Source of the DNA: Rhodococcus tukisamuensis NBRC 100609
GTDB lineage: Bacteria; Actinomycetota; Actinomycetes; Mycobacteriales; Mycobacteriaceae
Assembly (NCBI RefSeq): GCF_001894985.1
Contig: NZ_BCXG01000016.1
Coordinates: 1-64,000, forward strand
Direction: 5' to 3'
Length of the DNA: 64,000 nucleotides
Shown here: positions 27,623 through 37,956 of the stretch, piece after piece
How the letters are laid out: the number at the start of each line of letters is the position of its first letter
How positions within the stretch are numbered: the stretch's first letter is position 1
The notes under the pieces: generated by a model
Databases searched by the model: none
What the model was told of the DNA's origin: nothing
What the model saw: only the letters and a program-made list of their open reading frames with translations
Program-made: the position numbers and the translations under genes

Positions 27623-28066
27623 TCACAGCTCGGTGGTGGTCCCACCTGCAGCAGCGATCTTCTCCTTGGCGGAACCGGTGAACTTGTTCACGGTGACCTG
27701 AACGGCAACCGTGAGCTCTCCGTCGCCGAGAACCTTGACGAGCTCGTTCTTACGAACGGCGCCGGCCTCGACGAGCTCCTGAACACCGATCGTGCCGCCG
27801 TTCGGGAACAGTCGGGCGATGTCGCCGACGTTCACAACCTGGTACTCGGTGCGGAACGGGTTCTTGAAGCCCTTGAGCTTGGGCAGACGCATGTGCAGCG
27901 GCATCTGTCCACCCTCGAAGGCGGCCGGCACGTTCTTACGAGCCTTGGTGCCCTTGGTACCGCGACCCGCGGTCTTGCCACGCTTGCCGCCCTCACCACG
28001 ACCGACGCGAATCTTGTCGGACTTGGATCCCGGTGCGGGGCGCAGGTGGTGCAGTTTGATGGTCAT
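27623..28066 (-). CDS. rplO: 50S ribosomal protein L15 (uL15)
   Basis: A 147-residue L15, a late large-subunit assembly protein. The N-terminal basic glycine-rich stretch [20 protein letters not shown] leads to a C-terminal globular domain ([20 protein letters not shown]). The ATG lies 2 bp after the rpmD stop. A long terminator follows. Confidence 0.98.
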   Translation of the reverse strand: MTIKLHHLRPAPGSKSDKIRVGRGEGGKRGKTAGRGTKGTKARKNVPAAFEGGQMPLHMRLPKLKGFKNPFRTEYQVVNVGDIARLFPNGGTIGVQELVEAGAVRKNELVKVLGDGELTVAVQVTVNKFTGSAKEKIAAAGGTTTEL

Positions 28067-28068
28067 GG

Positions 28069-28248
28069 TTAGACCTCCTCAACGGTTACGAGGTGGCGCA
28101 CCACGTTGATCAGACCGCGGTTCTGTGCGTTGTCCTCACGAACAACGGTCTGACGGATGCCCTTGAGACCGAGCGTGCGCAGAGAATCCTTCTGGTTCTG
28201 CTTGGTCCCGATGGTGCTCTTGATCTGGGTGACCTTGAGATCTGCCAT
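28069..28248 (-). CDS. rpmD: 50S ribosomal protein L30 (uL30)
   Basis: A 59-residue L30 found by direct translation: [20 protein letters not shown], then [20 protein letters not shown] and [19 protein letters not shown]. Its ATG shares the last base of the rpsE stop (TAATG). A Glu-Glu-Val end and full length match the bacterial family. Confidence 0.97.
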   Translation of the reverse strand: MADLKVTQIKSTIGTKQNQKDSLRTLGLKGIRQTVVREDNAQNRGLINVVRHLVTVEEV

Positions 28249-28904
28249 TACTTCACACTCCCAGCCTGTGCGCGAGCGCGCAGCATGCCGGCGGGGGCAA
28301 CCTCTTCGAGGGTCAGGCCGCGGCGAGCCGCAACTTCCTCGGGACGCTGCAGACCCTTGAGCGCAGCAACGGTCGCGTGAACGACGTTGATGGCGTTGTC
28401 GCTACCGAGCGACTTCGACAGGATGTCCGCGATACCCGCGCACTCCAGCACGGCACGCACCGCGCCACCGGCAATGACACCGGTACCCGGGCTGGCCGGA
28501 CGGAGCATGACCACACCGGCCGCCGCCTCACCCTGGATCGGGTGGGTGATGGTGGAGCCGATCATCGGGACGCGGAAGAAGCTCTTGCGAGCCTCCTCGA
28601 CACCCTTCTGGATGGCCGCGGGAACTTCCTTGGCCTTGCCGTAGCCGACGCCGACGAGTCCGTTGCCGTCGCCCACGATCACCAGAGCGGTGAAGCTGAA
28701 GCGACGACCACCCTTGACGACCTTGGAGACACGGTTGATGGTGACAACGCGCTCGATGAAGTTCGACTTCTCGGCCGACTGGCCACCGCGACGATCGTCA
28801 CGGCCGCCGCCACGACGGTCGCCGCCGCCACGGTTGTCCCCGGTGTTGGGGCCATTCTGTCCGGCGGGTCCGCTGCCGCCGTCACGCCTCTGACGTCCCG
28901 GCAT
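28248..28904 (-). CDS. rpsE: 30S ribosomal protein S5 (uS5)
   Basis: A 218-residue S5, involved in translational fidelity and mRNA unwinding. The core ([20 protein letters not shown], the spectinomycin-loop region, and [18 protein letters not shown]) is preceded by about 45 residues rich in Gly, Arg and Asp, an actinobacterial extension. It ends in a 1-nt overlap with rpmD. Confidence 0.97.
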   Translation of the reverse strand: MPGRQRRDGGSGPAGQNGPNTGDNRGGGDRRGGGRDDRRGGQSAEKSNFIERVVTINRVSKVVKGGRRFSFTALVIVGDGNGLVGVGYGKAKEVPAAIQKGVEEARKSFFRVPMIGSTITHPIQGEAAAGVVMLRPASPGTGVIAGGAVRAVLECAGIADILSKSLGSDNAINVVHATVAALKGLQRPEEVAARRGLTLEEVAPAGMLRARAQAGSVK

Positions 28905-28935
28905 CAGACTGTCCTTCCGTTCGAAATGTTGGTCA

Positions 28936-29343
28936 TCAGAACTTCAACCCGCTTTCGCGGGCTGCATCCGCGAGTGCCGCGATGCGACCGTGGTAGCCGT
29001 GTCCACCGTGGTCGAAGACCACAGCTTCGATGCCGGCGGCCTTGGCGCGCTCGGCGATCAGCTGACCCACCTTGGCGCTGAGGGCCTTCTTGTCGCCCTC
29101 CGCGCCACGGATGTCGGCCTCGATGGTCGACGCCGCCGCCAGCGTGTGGCCGGCGAGGTCGTCCACGAGCTGCACGTGGATGTGGCGAGAAGACCGGTTG
29201 ACGACCAGGCGAGGACGCTCGGGCGTGCCGGAGATCTTCTTGCGAAGACGGAAGTGACGACGCGTCTTCGCGAGACGACGCGTGGTGGACGCATCCTTGC
29301 CCAGCGGAATCCGCTTGGCTTTCTGGTTTGCAGTCTGGCTCAT
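28936..29343 (-). CDS. rplR: 50S ribosomal protein L18 (uL18)
   Basis: A 135-residue L18, which binds 5S rRNA with L5 and carries it into the large subunit. The core includes [31 protein letters not shown] and [23 protein letters not shown] at 29343 is 1 nt past the rplF stop (TGATATG); an upstream in-frame codon would extend into rplF. Confidence 0.97.
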   Translation of the reverse strand: MSQTANQKAKRIPLGKDASTTRRLAKTRRHFRLRKKISGTPERPRLVVNRSSRHIHVQLVDDLAGHTLAAASTIEADIRGAEGDKKALSAKVGQLIAERAKAAGIEAVVFDHGGHGYHGRIAALADAARESGLKF

Positions 29344-29344
29344 A

Positions 29345-29884
29345 TCACTTACCCGTCTTTCCGACCTTGCGGCGGATCTGCTCACCCTCGTAGCGAACGC
29401 CCTTGCCCTTGTAGGGGTCGGGGCGACGCAGACGACGGATGTTGGCCGAGATCTGGCCGACCTTCTGCTTGTCGATGCCGGACACCGAGAACCGGGTGGG
29501 CGACTCGACCACGAAGGTGATGCCCTCCGGCGCCTCGATCGGCACGGGGTGGCTGTAGCCCAGGGCGAACTCGAGGTCCTTGCCCTTCAGTGCGACGCGG
29601 TAGCCGACGCCGTGAATCTCCATCTTGGTGGTGTAACCCTCGGTGACACCGGTGATGAGGTTCGCGACCAGGGTGCGCGAGAGGCCGTGCAGCGCGCGGC
29701 TGCGACGCTCGTCGTCCGGACGGGTGACCAGAACGGCACCGTCCTCGCCCTTGGTGACGGCGATCGGCTCGGAGACCGTCAGCGAGAGGGCGCCCTTGGG
29801 GCCCTTCACCGAGATGTCCTGACCATCGATGGTGACGTCAACGCCCGCGGGGACGGTGACCGGAATCTTTCCAATACGCGACAT
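29345..29884 (-). CDS. rplF: 50S ribosomal protein L6 (uL6)
   Basis: A 179-residue L6 of the factor-binding region beneath the L7/L12 stalk. Two repeated alpha/beta domains are visible, beginning [20 protein letters not shown] and ending [20 protein letters not shown]. It lies 14 bp after rpsH in the spc operon. Confidence 0.98.
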   Translation of the reverse strand: MSRIGKIPVTVPAGVDVTIDGQDISVKGPKGALSLTVSEPIAVTKGEDGAVLVTRPDDERRSRALHGLSRTLVANLITGVTEGYTTKMEIHGVGYRVALKGKDLEFALGYSHPVPIEAPEGITFVVESPTRFSVSGIDKQKVGQISANIRRLRRPDPYKGKGVRYEGEQIRRKVGKTGK

Positions 29885-29898
29885 TGTGGTGGCCTCCC

Positions 29899-30297
29899 TT
29901 ACCAGACGTAGGCGAGGACTTCGCCGCCCACGCCCTGCTTGGCCGCCTGACGATCCGTGAGCAGGCCGGATGACGTGGAGATGATCGCCACGCCGAGGCC
30001 GCCCAGGACCTTGGGCAGGTTGGTGGACTTCGCGTAAACCCGGAGACCGGGCTTGGAAACGCGCCGGACGCCCGCGAGGCTGCGCTCTCGGCTGGGTCCG
30101 TACTTCAGGTCGACGATGAGGGTCTTGCCCACCTCGGCGTCCTCGGTACGGAAGTCGGAGATGTAACCCTCGCGCTTGAGGATCTCGGCGATGTTCGCCT
30201 TGATCTTCGAGTGGGGAAGCTTCACCTCGTCGTGAAACGCCGTGTTGGCGTTGCGCAGACGAGTCAAGAAGTCTGCGATCGGATCGGTCATGGTCAT
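29899..30297 (-). CDS. rpsH: 30S ribosomal protein S8 (uS8)
   Basis: A 132-residue S8, a central-domain 16S rRNA-binding protein that in E. coli also represses spc translation. It starts [20 protein letters not shown] and ends [20 protein letters not shown] plus AYVW. The second ATG at 30291 is an alternative. A 153-bp hairpin-bearing gap separates it from rpsZ, unusually wide within this operon. Confidence 0.98.
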   Translation of the reverse strand: MTMTDPIADFLTRLRNANTAFHDEVKLPHSKIKANIAEILKREGYISDFRTEDAEVGKTLIVDLKYGPSRERSLAGVRRVSKPGLRVYAKSTNLPKVLGGLGVAIISTSSGLLTDRQAAKQGVGGEVLAYVW

Positions 30298-30346
30298 AGG
30301 GGTGACCTGTTCACCTTTCTCGCAGTGGTTCCCATGCAACACCGTT

Positions 30347-30390
30347 CCGTGGCCGGTGACCTCTCGGTCACCGGCCACGGCCGGCCGTGG
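30347..30390 (-). other. Overlapping alternative hairpins in the rpsZ-rpsH gap
   Basis: A 14-bp perfect inverted repeat (30347-30360 with 30367-30380) is directly followed by a 16-bp perfect palindrome (30375-30390) that uses the same CCACGG segment. The two structures exclude each other in RNA. Possibilities are partial termination, RNase processing or S8-type regulation; none is shown. Confidence 0.55.
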
Positions 30391-30450
30391 GCCTACCGCG
30401 AAGGGGTTTTCCTATTGAACTGGCTCACGGCTGCGAGCCAGAAGTCTGTG

Positions 30451-30636
30451 CTACCAGGAGCTCTTGTGAACGCCGGGCAGCTCGCCCGCGTGGGCCATCT
30501 CGCGCAGGCAGATTCGGCACAGGCCGAACTTGCGGAACACCGAGTGGGGCCGGCCGCACCGCTGGCAGCGGGTGTAGGCGCGCACCGCGAACTTCGGCTT
30601 CTTGTTGGCCTTGTTGACCAGTGCCTTCTTCGCCAT
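30451..30636 (-). CDS. rpsZ: 30S ribosomal protein S14, zinc-binding type (uS14)
   Basis: A 61-residue short S14 with a CxxC...CxxC zinc site ([20 protein letters not shown]), the type-Z form normally found in the actinobacterial spc operon. Zinc-independent paralogues are usually elsewhere. It begins [20 protein letters not shown] and lies 3 bp after rplE. Confidence 0.97.
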   Translation of the reverse strand: MAKKALVNKANKKPKFAVRAYTRCQRCGRPHSVFRKFGLCRICLREMAHAGELPGVHKSSW

Positions 30637-30639
30637 GGC

Positions 30640-31206
30640 TCAGTTCTCCTTGAACGGGAAGCCGAGGTGCTTGAGCAGGGCACGGCCTTCTTCGTTGTTG
30701 GTGGCGGTCGTCACGACGGTGATGTCCATACCGCGCGGGCGATCGATCTTGTCCACATCGATCTCGTGGAACATCGACTGCTCGTTGAGACCGAAGGTGT
30801 AGTTGCCGTTGCCGTCGAACTGCGTGCCCGACAGGCCGCGGAAGTCCCTGATACGGGGCAGCGCGATGGACACGAGACGGTCCAGGAACTCCCACATGCG
30901 GTCGCCACGGAGGGTGACGCGCGCGCCGATGGGCATGCCCTCGCGGAGCTTGAACTGCGCGATGGACTTGCGAGCCTTGCGGATCTCCGGCTTCTGGCCG
31001 GTGATCAGCTCGAGGTCGGTGACCGCACCGTTGATGAGCTTCGCGTCACGGGCGGCGTCGCCGACACCCATGTTGACGACGACCTTGACGACGCCGGGGA
31101 TCTGCATGACGTTCGCGTAGGCGAACTCCGCGTTCAGCGCGTCCTTGATCTCCGCGCGGTAGCGGGCCTTCAGACGCGGCTGGATCTTGTTCTCAGTGCT
31201 AGTCAT
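30640..31206 (-). CDS. rplE: 50S ribosomal protein L5 (uL5)
   Basis: A 188-residue L5, which binds 5S rRNA and contacts P-site tRNA. Motifs are [40 protein letters not shown] and [23 protein letters not shown] at 31206 is 1 nt past the rplX stop (TGAGATG); longer in-frame starts would run into rplX. Confidence 0.97.
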   Translation of the reverse strand: MTSTENKIQPRLKARYRAEIKDALNAEFAYANVMQIPGVVKVVVNMGVGDAARDAKLINGAVTDLELITGQKPEIRKARKSIAQFKLREGMPIGARVTLRGDRMWEFLDRLVSIALPRIRDFRGLSGTQFDGNGNYTFGLNEQSMFHEIDVDKIDRPRGMDITVVTTATNNEEGRALLKHLGFPFKEN

Positions 31207-31207
31207 C

Positions 31208-31522
31208 TCAGATGTCCTTCCCGTTCTTACGGGAGATCCGAACCCGCTTGCCGTTGTCATCGGTCCGGTAACCCACGCGAGTGGCGTTGCCGTCCGAGTC
31301 CACGACCTGCACGTTCGAGACGTGGATCGGGGCCTCCTGCGTGACGATGCCGCCGACGGAGGCGCCACGCTCGTTCGCGGAGACCGCGGTGTGCTTCTTG
31401 ATCCGGTTCACGCCCTCGACGAGGACCTTGTCGGTCGCGGGGAAGGCCTTGATGACCTTGCCCTTCGCGCCCTTGTCCTTGCCGGCGATGACCAGAACGG
31501 TGTCACCCTTGTGCACCTTCAT
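31208..31522 (-). CDS. rplX: 50S ribosomal protein L24 (uL24)
   Basis: A 104-residue L24, an initiator of large-subunit assembly with an N-terminal KOW motif ([20 protein letters not shown]). ATG at 31522 is preferred because it overlaps the rplN stop (TGATG) and has GGAGG 7 nt upstream; GTG at 31525 is possible and would add one residue. Confidence 0.97.
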   Translation of the reverse strand: MKVHKGDTVLVIAGKDKGAKGKVIKAFPATDKVLVEGVNRIKKHTAVSANERGASVGGIVTQEAPIHVSNVQVVDSDGNATRVGYRTDDNGKRVRISRKNGKDI

Positions 31523-31890
31523 CACAGCACCTCCGGGGCGAGCGAGACGATCTTCATGAACTTCTTGTCGCGCAGCTCGCGGCCGACGGGGCCGAAGATG
31601 CGGGTACCGCGGGGATCGTGGTCAGGCTTGATGAGAACGGCAGCGTTCTCATCGAACTTGATGTACGAACCGTCCGGACGGCGACGCTCCTTGGTGGTGC
31701 GAACGATGACCGCCTTGACGATCTCGCCCTTCTTGATGTTGCCACCGGGGATGGCGTCCTTGACGGTTCCGACGATGATGTCGCCGATCCCGGCGTAGCG
31801 ACGAGACGATCCGCCGAGAACGCGGATGCAGAGAATCTCCTTGGCACCCGTGTTGTCGGCGACACGCAGTCGCGACTCCTGCTGGATCAC
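31522..31890 (-). CDS. rplN: 50S ribosomal protein L14 (uL14)
   Basis: A 122-residue L14 forming bridge B5 and B8 contacts. It begins [20 protein letters not shown] and contains [20 protein letters not shown] and [23 protein letters not shown] at 31890 follows AGGAGA. It is the first gene after the promoter and terminator that separate spc from S10. Confidence 0.98.
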   Translation of the reverse strand: MIQQESRLRVADNTGAKEILCIRVLGGSSRRYAGIGDIIVGTVKDAIPGGNIKKGEIVKAVIVRTTKERRRPDGSYIKFDENAAVLIKPDHDPRGTRIFGPVGRELRDKKFMKIVSLAPEVL

Positions 31891-32002
31891 TGATCTCTCC
31901 TAAGACCTGGATTTTCTTACGCAGCGGATACCGACCCGATGCGCGCGGCCTGTTGCCCCACCCACCCGCATGCGGACACGCGGAGGCACAGGCAACCGCT
32001 CT

Positions 32003-32031
32003 AGTGTAGGGAACTGCAGGGCCGATGCCAA
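32003..32031 (-). promoter_or_regulatory. Sigma70-like promoter for the spc operon
   Basis: On the minus strand TTGGCA (32026-32031) and TACACT (32003-32008) have exactly 17 bp between them. They lie 113 bp upstream of rplN, inside a 256-bp gap and downstream of the rpsQ terminator. Confidence 0.72.
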
Positions 32032-32095
32032 ATCGACCCCACTCCCCCGCACCCGAGCTGACCTGGCGCCGGCGTCGGTAAACCACTCTGAAATG

Positions 32096-32131
32096 GCAGC
32101 GGCCCGCCCCCGACGGGGAGCGGGCCGCTGC
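32096..32131 (-). terminator. Intrinsic terminator after rpsQ
   Basis: A 12-bp GC stem (32096-32107 with 32120-32131), with added CCCC/GGGG pairing inside, follows the rpsQ stop. It likely ends the S10 transcript. Confidence 0.8.
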
Positions 32132-32146
32132 ACGGTACTGCTGTTC

Positions 32147-32434
32147 CTACTTGGCCTTCTCGAGCACCTCGACCAGACGCCAGCGCTTGGTCGCCGACAG
32201 CGGTCGGGTCTCCATCAGCTGGACGCGGTCGCCGACGCCGGCGACGCTGTTCTCGTCGTGCGCCTTGACCTTGGTGGTACGGCGGATGATCTTGCCGTAG
32301 AGCGGGTGCTTGACCCGGTCCTCGAGCTCGACCACGATGGTCTTCTCCATCTTGTCGGAGACCACGTAGCCGATGCGGGTCTTGCGCATGCCGCGCTCTT
32401 CACTCACTGCGCTGTCCTTCTGGTTCTCACTCAT
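32147..32434 (-). CDS. rpsQ: 30S ribosomal protein S17 (uS17)
   Basis: A 95-residue S17, an early 16S-binding OB-fold protein. A 15-residue acidic N-terminal extension precedes the core [20 protein letters not shown]. The ATG overlaps the rpmC stop as ATGA. It is the last gene of the S10 block. Confidence 0.97.
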   Translation of the reverse strand: MSENQKDSAVSEERGMRKTRIGYVVSDKMEKTIVVELEDRVKHPLYGKIIRRTTKVKAHDENSVAGVGDRVQLMETRPLSATKRWRLVEVLEKAK

Positions 32435-32667
32435 GCCGCGTCACCCGCATCGGGTCCGGCGGCGAGACCGAGCTCACGCTCACGCATGACGGTGTAGACA
32501 CGCGCGATCTCGTGGCGGACGGTCCGCAGACGACGGTTGTTGTCCAACTGACCGGTCGCCATCTGGAAGCGCAGGTTGAACAGCTCTTCCTTCGACTCGC
32601 GGAGCCGGGTGACCAGCTCCTCTTCCGTGAGCTCGCGGAGCTCTGCGGCTGGGGTTCCAGTAGCCAT
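32431..32667 (-). CDS. rpmC: 50S ribosomal protein L29 (uL29)
   Basis: A 78-residue L29 near the tunnel exit: a two-helix protein with [20 protein letters not shown] and [20 protein letters not shown]. The C-terminal tail is Ala/Gly-rich. ATG at 32667 overlaps the rplP stop (TGATG) and its stop overlaps rpsQ (ATGA). Confidence 0.97.
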   Translation of the reverse strand: MATGTPAAELRELTEEELVTRLRESKEELFNLRFQMATGQLDNNRRLRTVRHEIARVYTVMRERELGLAAGPDAGDAA

Positions 32668-33083
32668 CAGAACTGCTCCTCCCTCGTGACGATCCGGCAC
32701 TTGCAGGGGAGCTTGTGCATCGCGCGGGTCAGGGCCTCGCGAGCAGTCTCCTCGTTGGGGTACGTCATCTCGAACATGACGCGGCCCGGCTTGACGTTCG
32801 CGATCCACCACTCGGGCGAACCCTTACCGGAACCCATTCGGGTCTCGGCAGGCTTCTTCGTGAGCGGGCGATCCGGGAAGATGTTGATCCAGATCTTGCC
32901 GCCACGCTTGATGTGGCGCGTCATCGCGATACGAGCGGACTCGATCTGACGGTTGGTGATGTAGGCGGGCTCGAGAGCCTGGATGCCGTAGTCACCGAAG
33001 GTCACCTGGGTGCCACCCTTGGCAGCACCGGTACGGCTCGGGTGGTGCTGCTTGCGGTGCTTGACCCGACGGGGGATCAACAT
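32667..33083 (-). CDS. rplP: 50S ribosomal protein L16 (uL16)
   Basis: A 138-residue L16 that helps position A-site tRNA near the peptidyl transferase centre. Core: [40 protein letters not shown] and the [20 protein letters not shown] loop. ATG at 33083 is 4 nt past the rpsC stop. Confidence 0.98.
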   Translation of the reverse strand: MLIPRRVKHRKQHHPSRTGAAKGGTQVTFGDYGIQALEPAYITNRQIESARIAMTRHIKRGGKIWINIFPDRPLTKKPAETRMGSGKGSPEWWIANVKPGRVMFEMTYPNEETAREALTRAMHKLPCKCRIVTREEQF

Positions 33084-33087
33084 AGCG

Positions 33088-34294
<1,207 letters not shown>

Positions 34295-34298
<4 letters not shown>

Positions 34299-34576
34299 CG
34301 CCTCTTCGCCTTCCGATCATCCTTGATGTGACCCTTGAACGTGCGGGTCGGTGCGAACTCTCCGAGCTTGTGTCCAACCATCGAGTCGGAGACAAACACG
34401 GGAACGTGCTTACGGCCGTCGTGCACCGCGAACGTGTGCCCGATGAAATCCGGGATGATCGTGGAACGACGGGACCAGGTCTTGATGACCTGCTTGGTTC
34501 CCTTCTCGTTCTGCACGTCCACCTTCGCAAGGAGGTGGTCATCGACGAACGGGCCCTTCTTAAGGCTGCGTGGCAT
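34295..34576 (-). CDS. rpsS: 30S ribosomal protein S19 (uS19)
   Basis: A 93-residue S19 of the small-subunit head, paired with S13. It runs [20 protein letters not shown] to [14 protein letters not shown], with the conserved [20 protein letters not shown]. Its ATG is 18 bp past rplB. Confidence 0.98.
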
Positions 34577-34594
34577 CCTTCACTCCCTCCTTGA

Positions 34595-35434
34595 CTAGCG
34601 CTTGTTCTTGCCGGAACGGCGGCGACGGACGATGAGCTTGTCGCTCGGCTTGTTGGGCTTGCGGGTACGGCCCTCAGGCTGTCCCCACGGGCTGACCGGG
34701 TGGCGACCACCGGAGGTCTTGCCCTCGCCACCACCGTGCGGGTGGTCGACCGGGTTCATCACGACACCACGGACGGTCGGGCGCTTGCCCTTCCAGCGCA
34801 TGCGGCCGGCCTTGCCCCAGTTGATGTTCGACTGCTCGGCGTTGCCGACCTCGCCGACCGACGCGCGGCAACGCACGTCGACGCGACGGATCTCACCGGA
34901 CGGCATACGCAGGGTCGCGTACGCGCCCTCCTTGCCCAGCAGCTGGATGCTGGCACCGGCGGAGCGGGCCATCTTGGCGCCGCCACCCGGACGCAGCTCC
35001 ACCGCATGCACGGTGGTACCGGTCGGGATGTTGCGCAGCGGCAGGTTGTTGCCCGGCTTGATGTCGGCTCCGACACCGGACTCGACCTTCGCGCCCTGCT
35101 TGAGGTCCTTCGGCGCGATGATGTAGCGCTTCTCACCGTCGGCGTAGTGCAGCAGGGCGATGTTCGCCGTGCGGTTGGGGTCGTACTCGATGTGAGCGAC
35201 CTTGGCCGGCACGCCGTCCTTGTCGTTACGACGGAAATCGATCAGCCGGTAGGCGCGCTTGTGGCCGCCACCCTTGTGTCGAGTGGTGATTCGACCGTGG
35301 GCGTTACGACCACCGCGACCATGCAGCGGGCGAATAAGCGACTTCTCGGGAGTCGACCGAGTGATCTCGGCGAAGTCCGAGACGCTCGAGCCACGACGGC
35401 CCGGGGTAGTCGGCTTGTACTTACGGATTGCCAT
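34595..35434 (-). CDS. rplB: 50S ribosomal protein L2 (uL2)
   Basis: A 279-residue L2, needed for subunit association and peptidyl transferase assembly. Typical blocks are [40 protein letters not shown] and [20 protein letters not shown], the last holding the conserved His. A Lys/Arg-rich C-terminus follows. Confidence 0.98.
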   Translation of the reverse strand: MAIRKYKPTTPGRRGSSVSDFAEITRSTPEKSLIRPLHGRGGRNAHGRITTRHKGGGHKRAYRLIDFRRNDKDGVPAKVAHIEYDPNRTANIALLHYADGEKRYIIAPKDLKQGAKVESGVGADIKPGNNLPLRNIPTGTTVHAVELRPGGGAKMARSAGASIQLLGKEGAYATLRMPSGEIRRVDVRCRASVGEVGNAEQSNINWGKAGRMRWKGKRPTVRGVVMNPVDHPHGGGEGKTSGGRHPVSPWGQPEGRTRKPNKPSDKLIVRRRRSGKNKR

Positions 35435-35473
35435 GAGTCTTCTCGTCCTCTATGTCTCGTCAAGTCCCGGCGC

Positions 35474-35779
35474 TTACGCGACCGGTCCTCCGAAGATCTC
35501 GATGGGCTTGCTGTCGGCCGAGAGGGTCACGAGCGCGCGCTTGGTGTCCTTGCGCTTGCCGAAACCGAACTTCGTCCGCTTGCGCTTGCCCTGACGGTTG
35601 GCCGTGTTGACGCTGGTCACCTTGACGCCGAAGACCTTCTCGACGGCAATCTTGATCTGCGTCTTGTTCGAGTCCGGGTGCACCAGGAAGGTGTAAGTAC
35701 CCTCCTCGATCAGTCCGTAGGACTTCTCGGAGATCACCGGGGCCAGCAAGATGTCGCGGGGGTCAGCGATGGTGCTCAC
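35474..35779 (-). CDS. rplW: 50S ribosomal protein L23 (uL23)
   Basis: A 101-residue L23 at the tunnel exit, a docking site for trigger factor and SRP. Core: [20 protein letters not shown] and [23 protein letters not shown] at 35779 overlaps the rplD stop as GTGA; upstream in-frame residues belong to another frame of rplD. Confidence 0.97.
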   Translation of the reverse strand: MSTIADPRDILLAPVISEKSYGLIEEGTYTFLVHPDSNKTQIKIAVEKVFGVKVTSVNTANRQGKRKRTKFGFGKRKDTKRALVTLSADSKPIEIFGGPVA

Positions 35780-36456
35780 TTGCTCTCCTCCTTGCTGTCT
35801 GCCTGGGCGGACTCGGCCGGCCCGTGGATGAACGCGTTGAGCGCCTCGACGCTGAACACGACATCGTCGCTGTTGAGCACGTCGTACGTGTTCAGCTGGT
35901 CGGGTGCGATGGGGTGCACGCCTTCCAGGTTGTGCACGCTCTTCCAGGCTGCGATGTCCTCGCGGCCCACGACGAGCAGGACCTTCTTGCGATCGGAGAT
36001 CTCGCCGAGGAACTTCTTCGCGCCCTTGGTGGACGGAGTCTGCCCGGCGACGAGCTCGGTGATCACGTGGATGCGCTCGTTGCGTGCCCGGTCGGAGAGT
36101 GCACCGCGCAGGGCGGCGGCAATCATCTTCTTGGGCGTGCGCTGCGCGTAGTTGCGCGGCTGCGGGCCGTGCACGATGCCACCACCGGCGAACTGCGGAG
36201 CGCGGGTCGAACCCTGACGGGCGCGGCCGGTGCCCTTCTGGCGGTACGGCTTCTTGCCACCACCGCGAACCTCGCCGCGGGTCTTGGTGGAGTGCGTGCC
36301 CTGACGTGCCGCAGCGAGCTGCGCGACGACGACCTGGTGCATCAGCGAGATGTTGGCCGTCACGTCGAAGAGCTCGGCGGGAAGGTCGACGGTCCCGTTG
36401 GTGCCGCCGTCGGCGGTGCGGACGTCGAGGGTCAGCTTGGTTGCGGTCTCGGTCAT
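35776..36456 (-). CDS. rplD: 50S ribosomal protein L4 (uL4)
   Basis: A 226-residue L4. Its long loop ([20 protein letters not shown]) reaches the exit tunnel. In E. coli L4 also regulates the S10 operon through its leader, which is relevant to the hairpin leader before rpsJ here. ATG at 36456 overlaps the rplC stop as ATGA. Confidence 0.98.
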   Translation of the reverse strand: MTETATKLTLDVRTADGGTNGTVDLPAELFDVTANISLMHQVVVAQLAAARQGTHSTKTRGEVRGGGKKPYRQKGTGRARQGSTRAPQFAGGGIVHGPQPRNYAQRTPKKMIAAALRGALSDRARNERIHVITELVAGQTPSTKGAKKFLGEISDRKKVLLVVGREDIAAWKSVHNLEGVHPIAPDQLNTYDVLNSDDVVFSVEALNAFIHGPAESAQADSKEESK

Positions 36457-37109
36457 GCGGACGCACCACCCTTCACTGCGGTCTTGACGATCACGAGGCC
36501 ACCCTTGCGGCCCGGGATCGCACCCTTGATGAGCAGCAGACCGTTCTCGGCATCCACCTTGTGGACCGAGAGGTTCTGCGTCGTGATGCGGTCGCTACCC
36601 ATGCGACCCGCCATGCGCATGCCCTTGAACACGCGGCCGGGGGTGGCGCAACCACCGATGGAACCGGGGCGACGGTGCACGGCCTGGGTGCCGTGCGAGG
36701 CGCCCTGACCCTTGAAGCCGTGACGCTTCATGACACCGGCGTAGCCCTTGCCCTTGCTGGTGCCGGTGACGTCGACGTAGCCGCCGTCCTCGAACAGCTC
36801 GGCGGTGAGCTCCTGGCCGACCTCGTACTCGGAGGTGTCGGCAACGCGGAGCTCGACGACGTGGCGACGCGGGGTGACGCCGGCCTTGGCGAACTGGCCG
36901 GCCTCCGGCTTGTTCACCTTGCGCGGGTCGATGGCGCCGAACGCGAGCTGCACGGCGCTGTAGCCGTCACGCTCTTCGGTACGGATCTGGGTGACGACGT
37001 TGGGCCCAGCCTTGACGACGGTCACCGGGACGACCCGGTTGTTCTCGTCGAAGACCTGGGTCATGCCGAGCTTCGTGCCCAGGATTCCCTTGATCTTGTT
37101 CTCAGTCAT
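36453..37109 (-). CDS. rplC: 50S ribosomal protein L3 (uL3)
   Basis: A 218-residue L3, an early assembly protein near the peptidyl transferase centre, with [20 protein letters not shown] and the extended loop [23 protein letters not shown] at 37109 (MTENKIKG) is preferred by family alignment. GTG at 37133, which overlaps the rpsJ stop, would add eight residues and is a real alternative. Confidence 0.95.
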   Translation of the reverse strand: MTENKIKGILGTKLGMTQVFDENNRVVPVTVVKAGPNVVTQIRTEERDGYSAVQLAFGAIDPRKVNKPEAGQFAKAGVTPRRHVVELRVADTSEYEVGQELTAELFEDGGYVDVTGTSKGKGYAGVMKRHGFKGQGASHGTQAVHRRPGSIGGCATPGRVFKGMRMAGRMGSDRITTQNLSVHKVDAENGLLLIKGAIPGRKGGLVIVKTAVKGGASA

Positions 37110-37129
37110 TGTTTTTGTCTCCGCCGCGC

Positions 37130-37435
37130 TCACTGGATGTTGACATCAACGCTGGCCGGCAGATCGATGCGCATGAGGGCATCGACTGTCTTGGGCGTCG
37201 GGTCGAGGATGTCAATCAGCCGCTTGTGGGTACGCATCTCGAAGTGCTCGCGCGAGTCCTTGTACTTGTGCGGCGAGCGGATGACGCAGTACACATTCTT
37301 TTCGGTCGGCAACGGCACCGGTCCAACGACACGGGCCCCGGTACGGGTCACCGTCTCGACGATCTTGCGCGCTGACGCATCGATCGCCTCATGGTCGTAG
37401 GCCTTGAGCCTGATGCGGATCTTCTGTCCCGCCAC
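37130..37435 (-). CDS. rpsJ: 30S ribosomal protein S10 (uS10)
   Basis: A 101-residue S10, also the NusE component of antitermination complexes. It reads [20 protein letters not shown] through to SVDVNIQ. GTG at 37435 follows AGAGGA. The frame stays open further upstream through the leader, but that region forms repeated hairpins rather than conserved protein. First gene of the S10 operon. Confidence 0.97.
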   Translation of the reverse strand: MAGQKIRIRLKAYDHEAIDASARKIVETVTRTGARVVGPVPLPTEKNVYCVIRSPHKYKDSREHFEMRTHKRLIDILDPTPKTVDALMRIDLPASVDVNIQ

Positions 37436-37468
37436 GCTTGTGTCCTCTTCCTTGCCGAATAGGCCCTT

Positions 37469-37515
37469 GTAGACCCGGGGGGCTACTTCGTTCACGTAGA
37501 CCCGGCTGGGGCTAC
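37469..37515 (-). ncRNA. Putative structured leader of the S10 operon (tandem hairpins)
   Basis: Two near-identical elements, 37469-37486 and 37496-37515, each read on the minus strand as GTAGCCCC, a short loop, then CGGGTCTAC. Each folds as a hairpin with GTAG/CTAC and CCC/GGG pairing. They sit 34 nt before rpsJ, where an S10-operon leader would act. A cis-regulatory role is inferred. Confidence 0.5.
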
Positions 37516-37561
37516 CTCGTCTGCACAGTTCCTGCCCAGCCCATGAGTGTCCGAACGTTGG

Positions 37562-37603
37562 CGATCGCAAAAGAATCCGATCCCGATCGAAAGAATCCGA
37601 TCC
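37562..37603 (-). repeat. Near-tandem 20/22-bp repeat upstream of rpsJ
   Basis: CGATCG(CA)AAAGAATCCGATCC occurs twice back to back (37562-37583 and 37584-37603), the second copy lacking two bases. It lies about 130 bp upstream of rpsJ, in the expected promoter zone. Confidence 0.55.
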
Positions 37604-37925
37604 GCTGCCGCTGTTCATCTGTCATGGATCTCCGACACACGCGGTCGGGCGTGTCGCCCTCCCACTCATTCTCCGATCCACGCTTTCGCGCCGATCTGAA
37701 AAATGTGCACCGGATGCGCTCGTAATGAGCACCTGGTGGTACTGCTTCCGTCTTGCACTGGTTCTGACCAGGCCTCCCGGGACTTTCATCCCTGGCACGC
37801 CGGGTGCATGACCCTCACTCGCCCGACGCAGGCCGCAAAACAGCACGTCCCGGGTCAAGGCAACCTGAACAGTATGCCGCAGACCGGCAACGAGTTCAAC
37901 TCCTCGCCGACGCCGACTGGGTCAC

Positions 37926-37953
37926 GTCAACCTTACTCCAGAGTAAGGTTGAC
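37926..37953 (+). promoter_or_regulatory. Perfect 28-bp palindromic operator
   Basis: GTCAACCTTACTC (37926-37938), CA, GAGTAAGGTTGAC (37941-37953). The repeat is perfect and ends 3 bp before the ATG of the DUF4442 gene. It covers TAAGGT, which could be a -10 of a nearly leaderless transcript. A TetR- or MarR-type repressor site is likely; the regulator is not in the window. Confidence 0.75.
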
Positions 37954-37956
37954 GGC

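Larger units (their letters stand above)
37436..37956. other. 521-bp divergent region: rpsJ leader and upstream repeats
   Basis: From rpsJ outward this holds a tandem hairpin leader (37469-37515), a near-tandem repeat (37562-37603), a CGACAC/GTGTCG inverted repeat near 37633-37656 and, at the far end, a 28-bp palindrome before the DUF4442 gene. No unambiguous -35/-10 pair for rpsJ was found. Short in-frame ORFs here do not look coding. Confidence 0.5.

Noticed and set aside
37436-37618. In-frame N-terminal extension of rpsJ
   Set aside because: The frame is open, but the sequence is a duplicated hairpin leader, and S10 proteins begin at the GTG near MAGQKIRIR.
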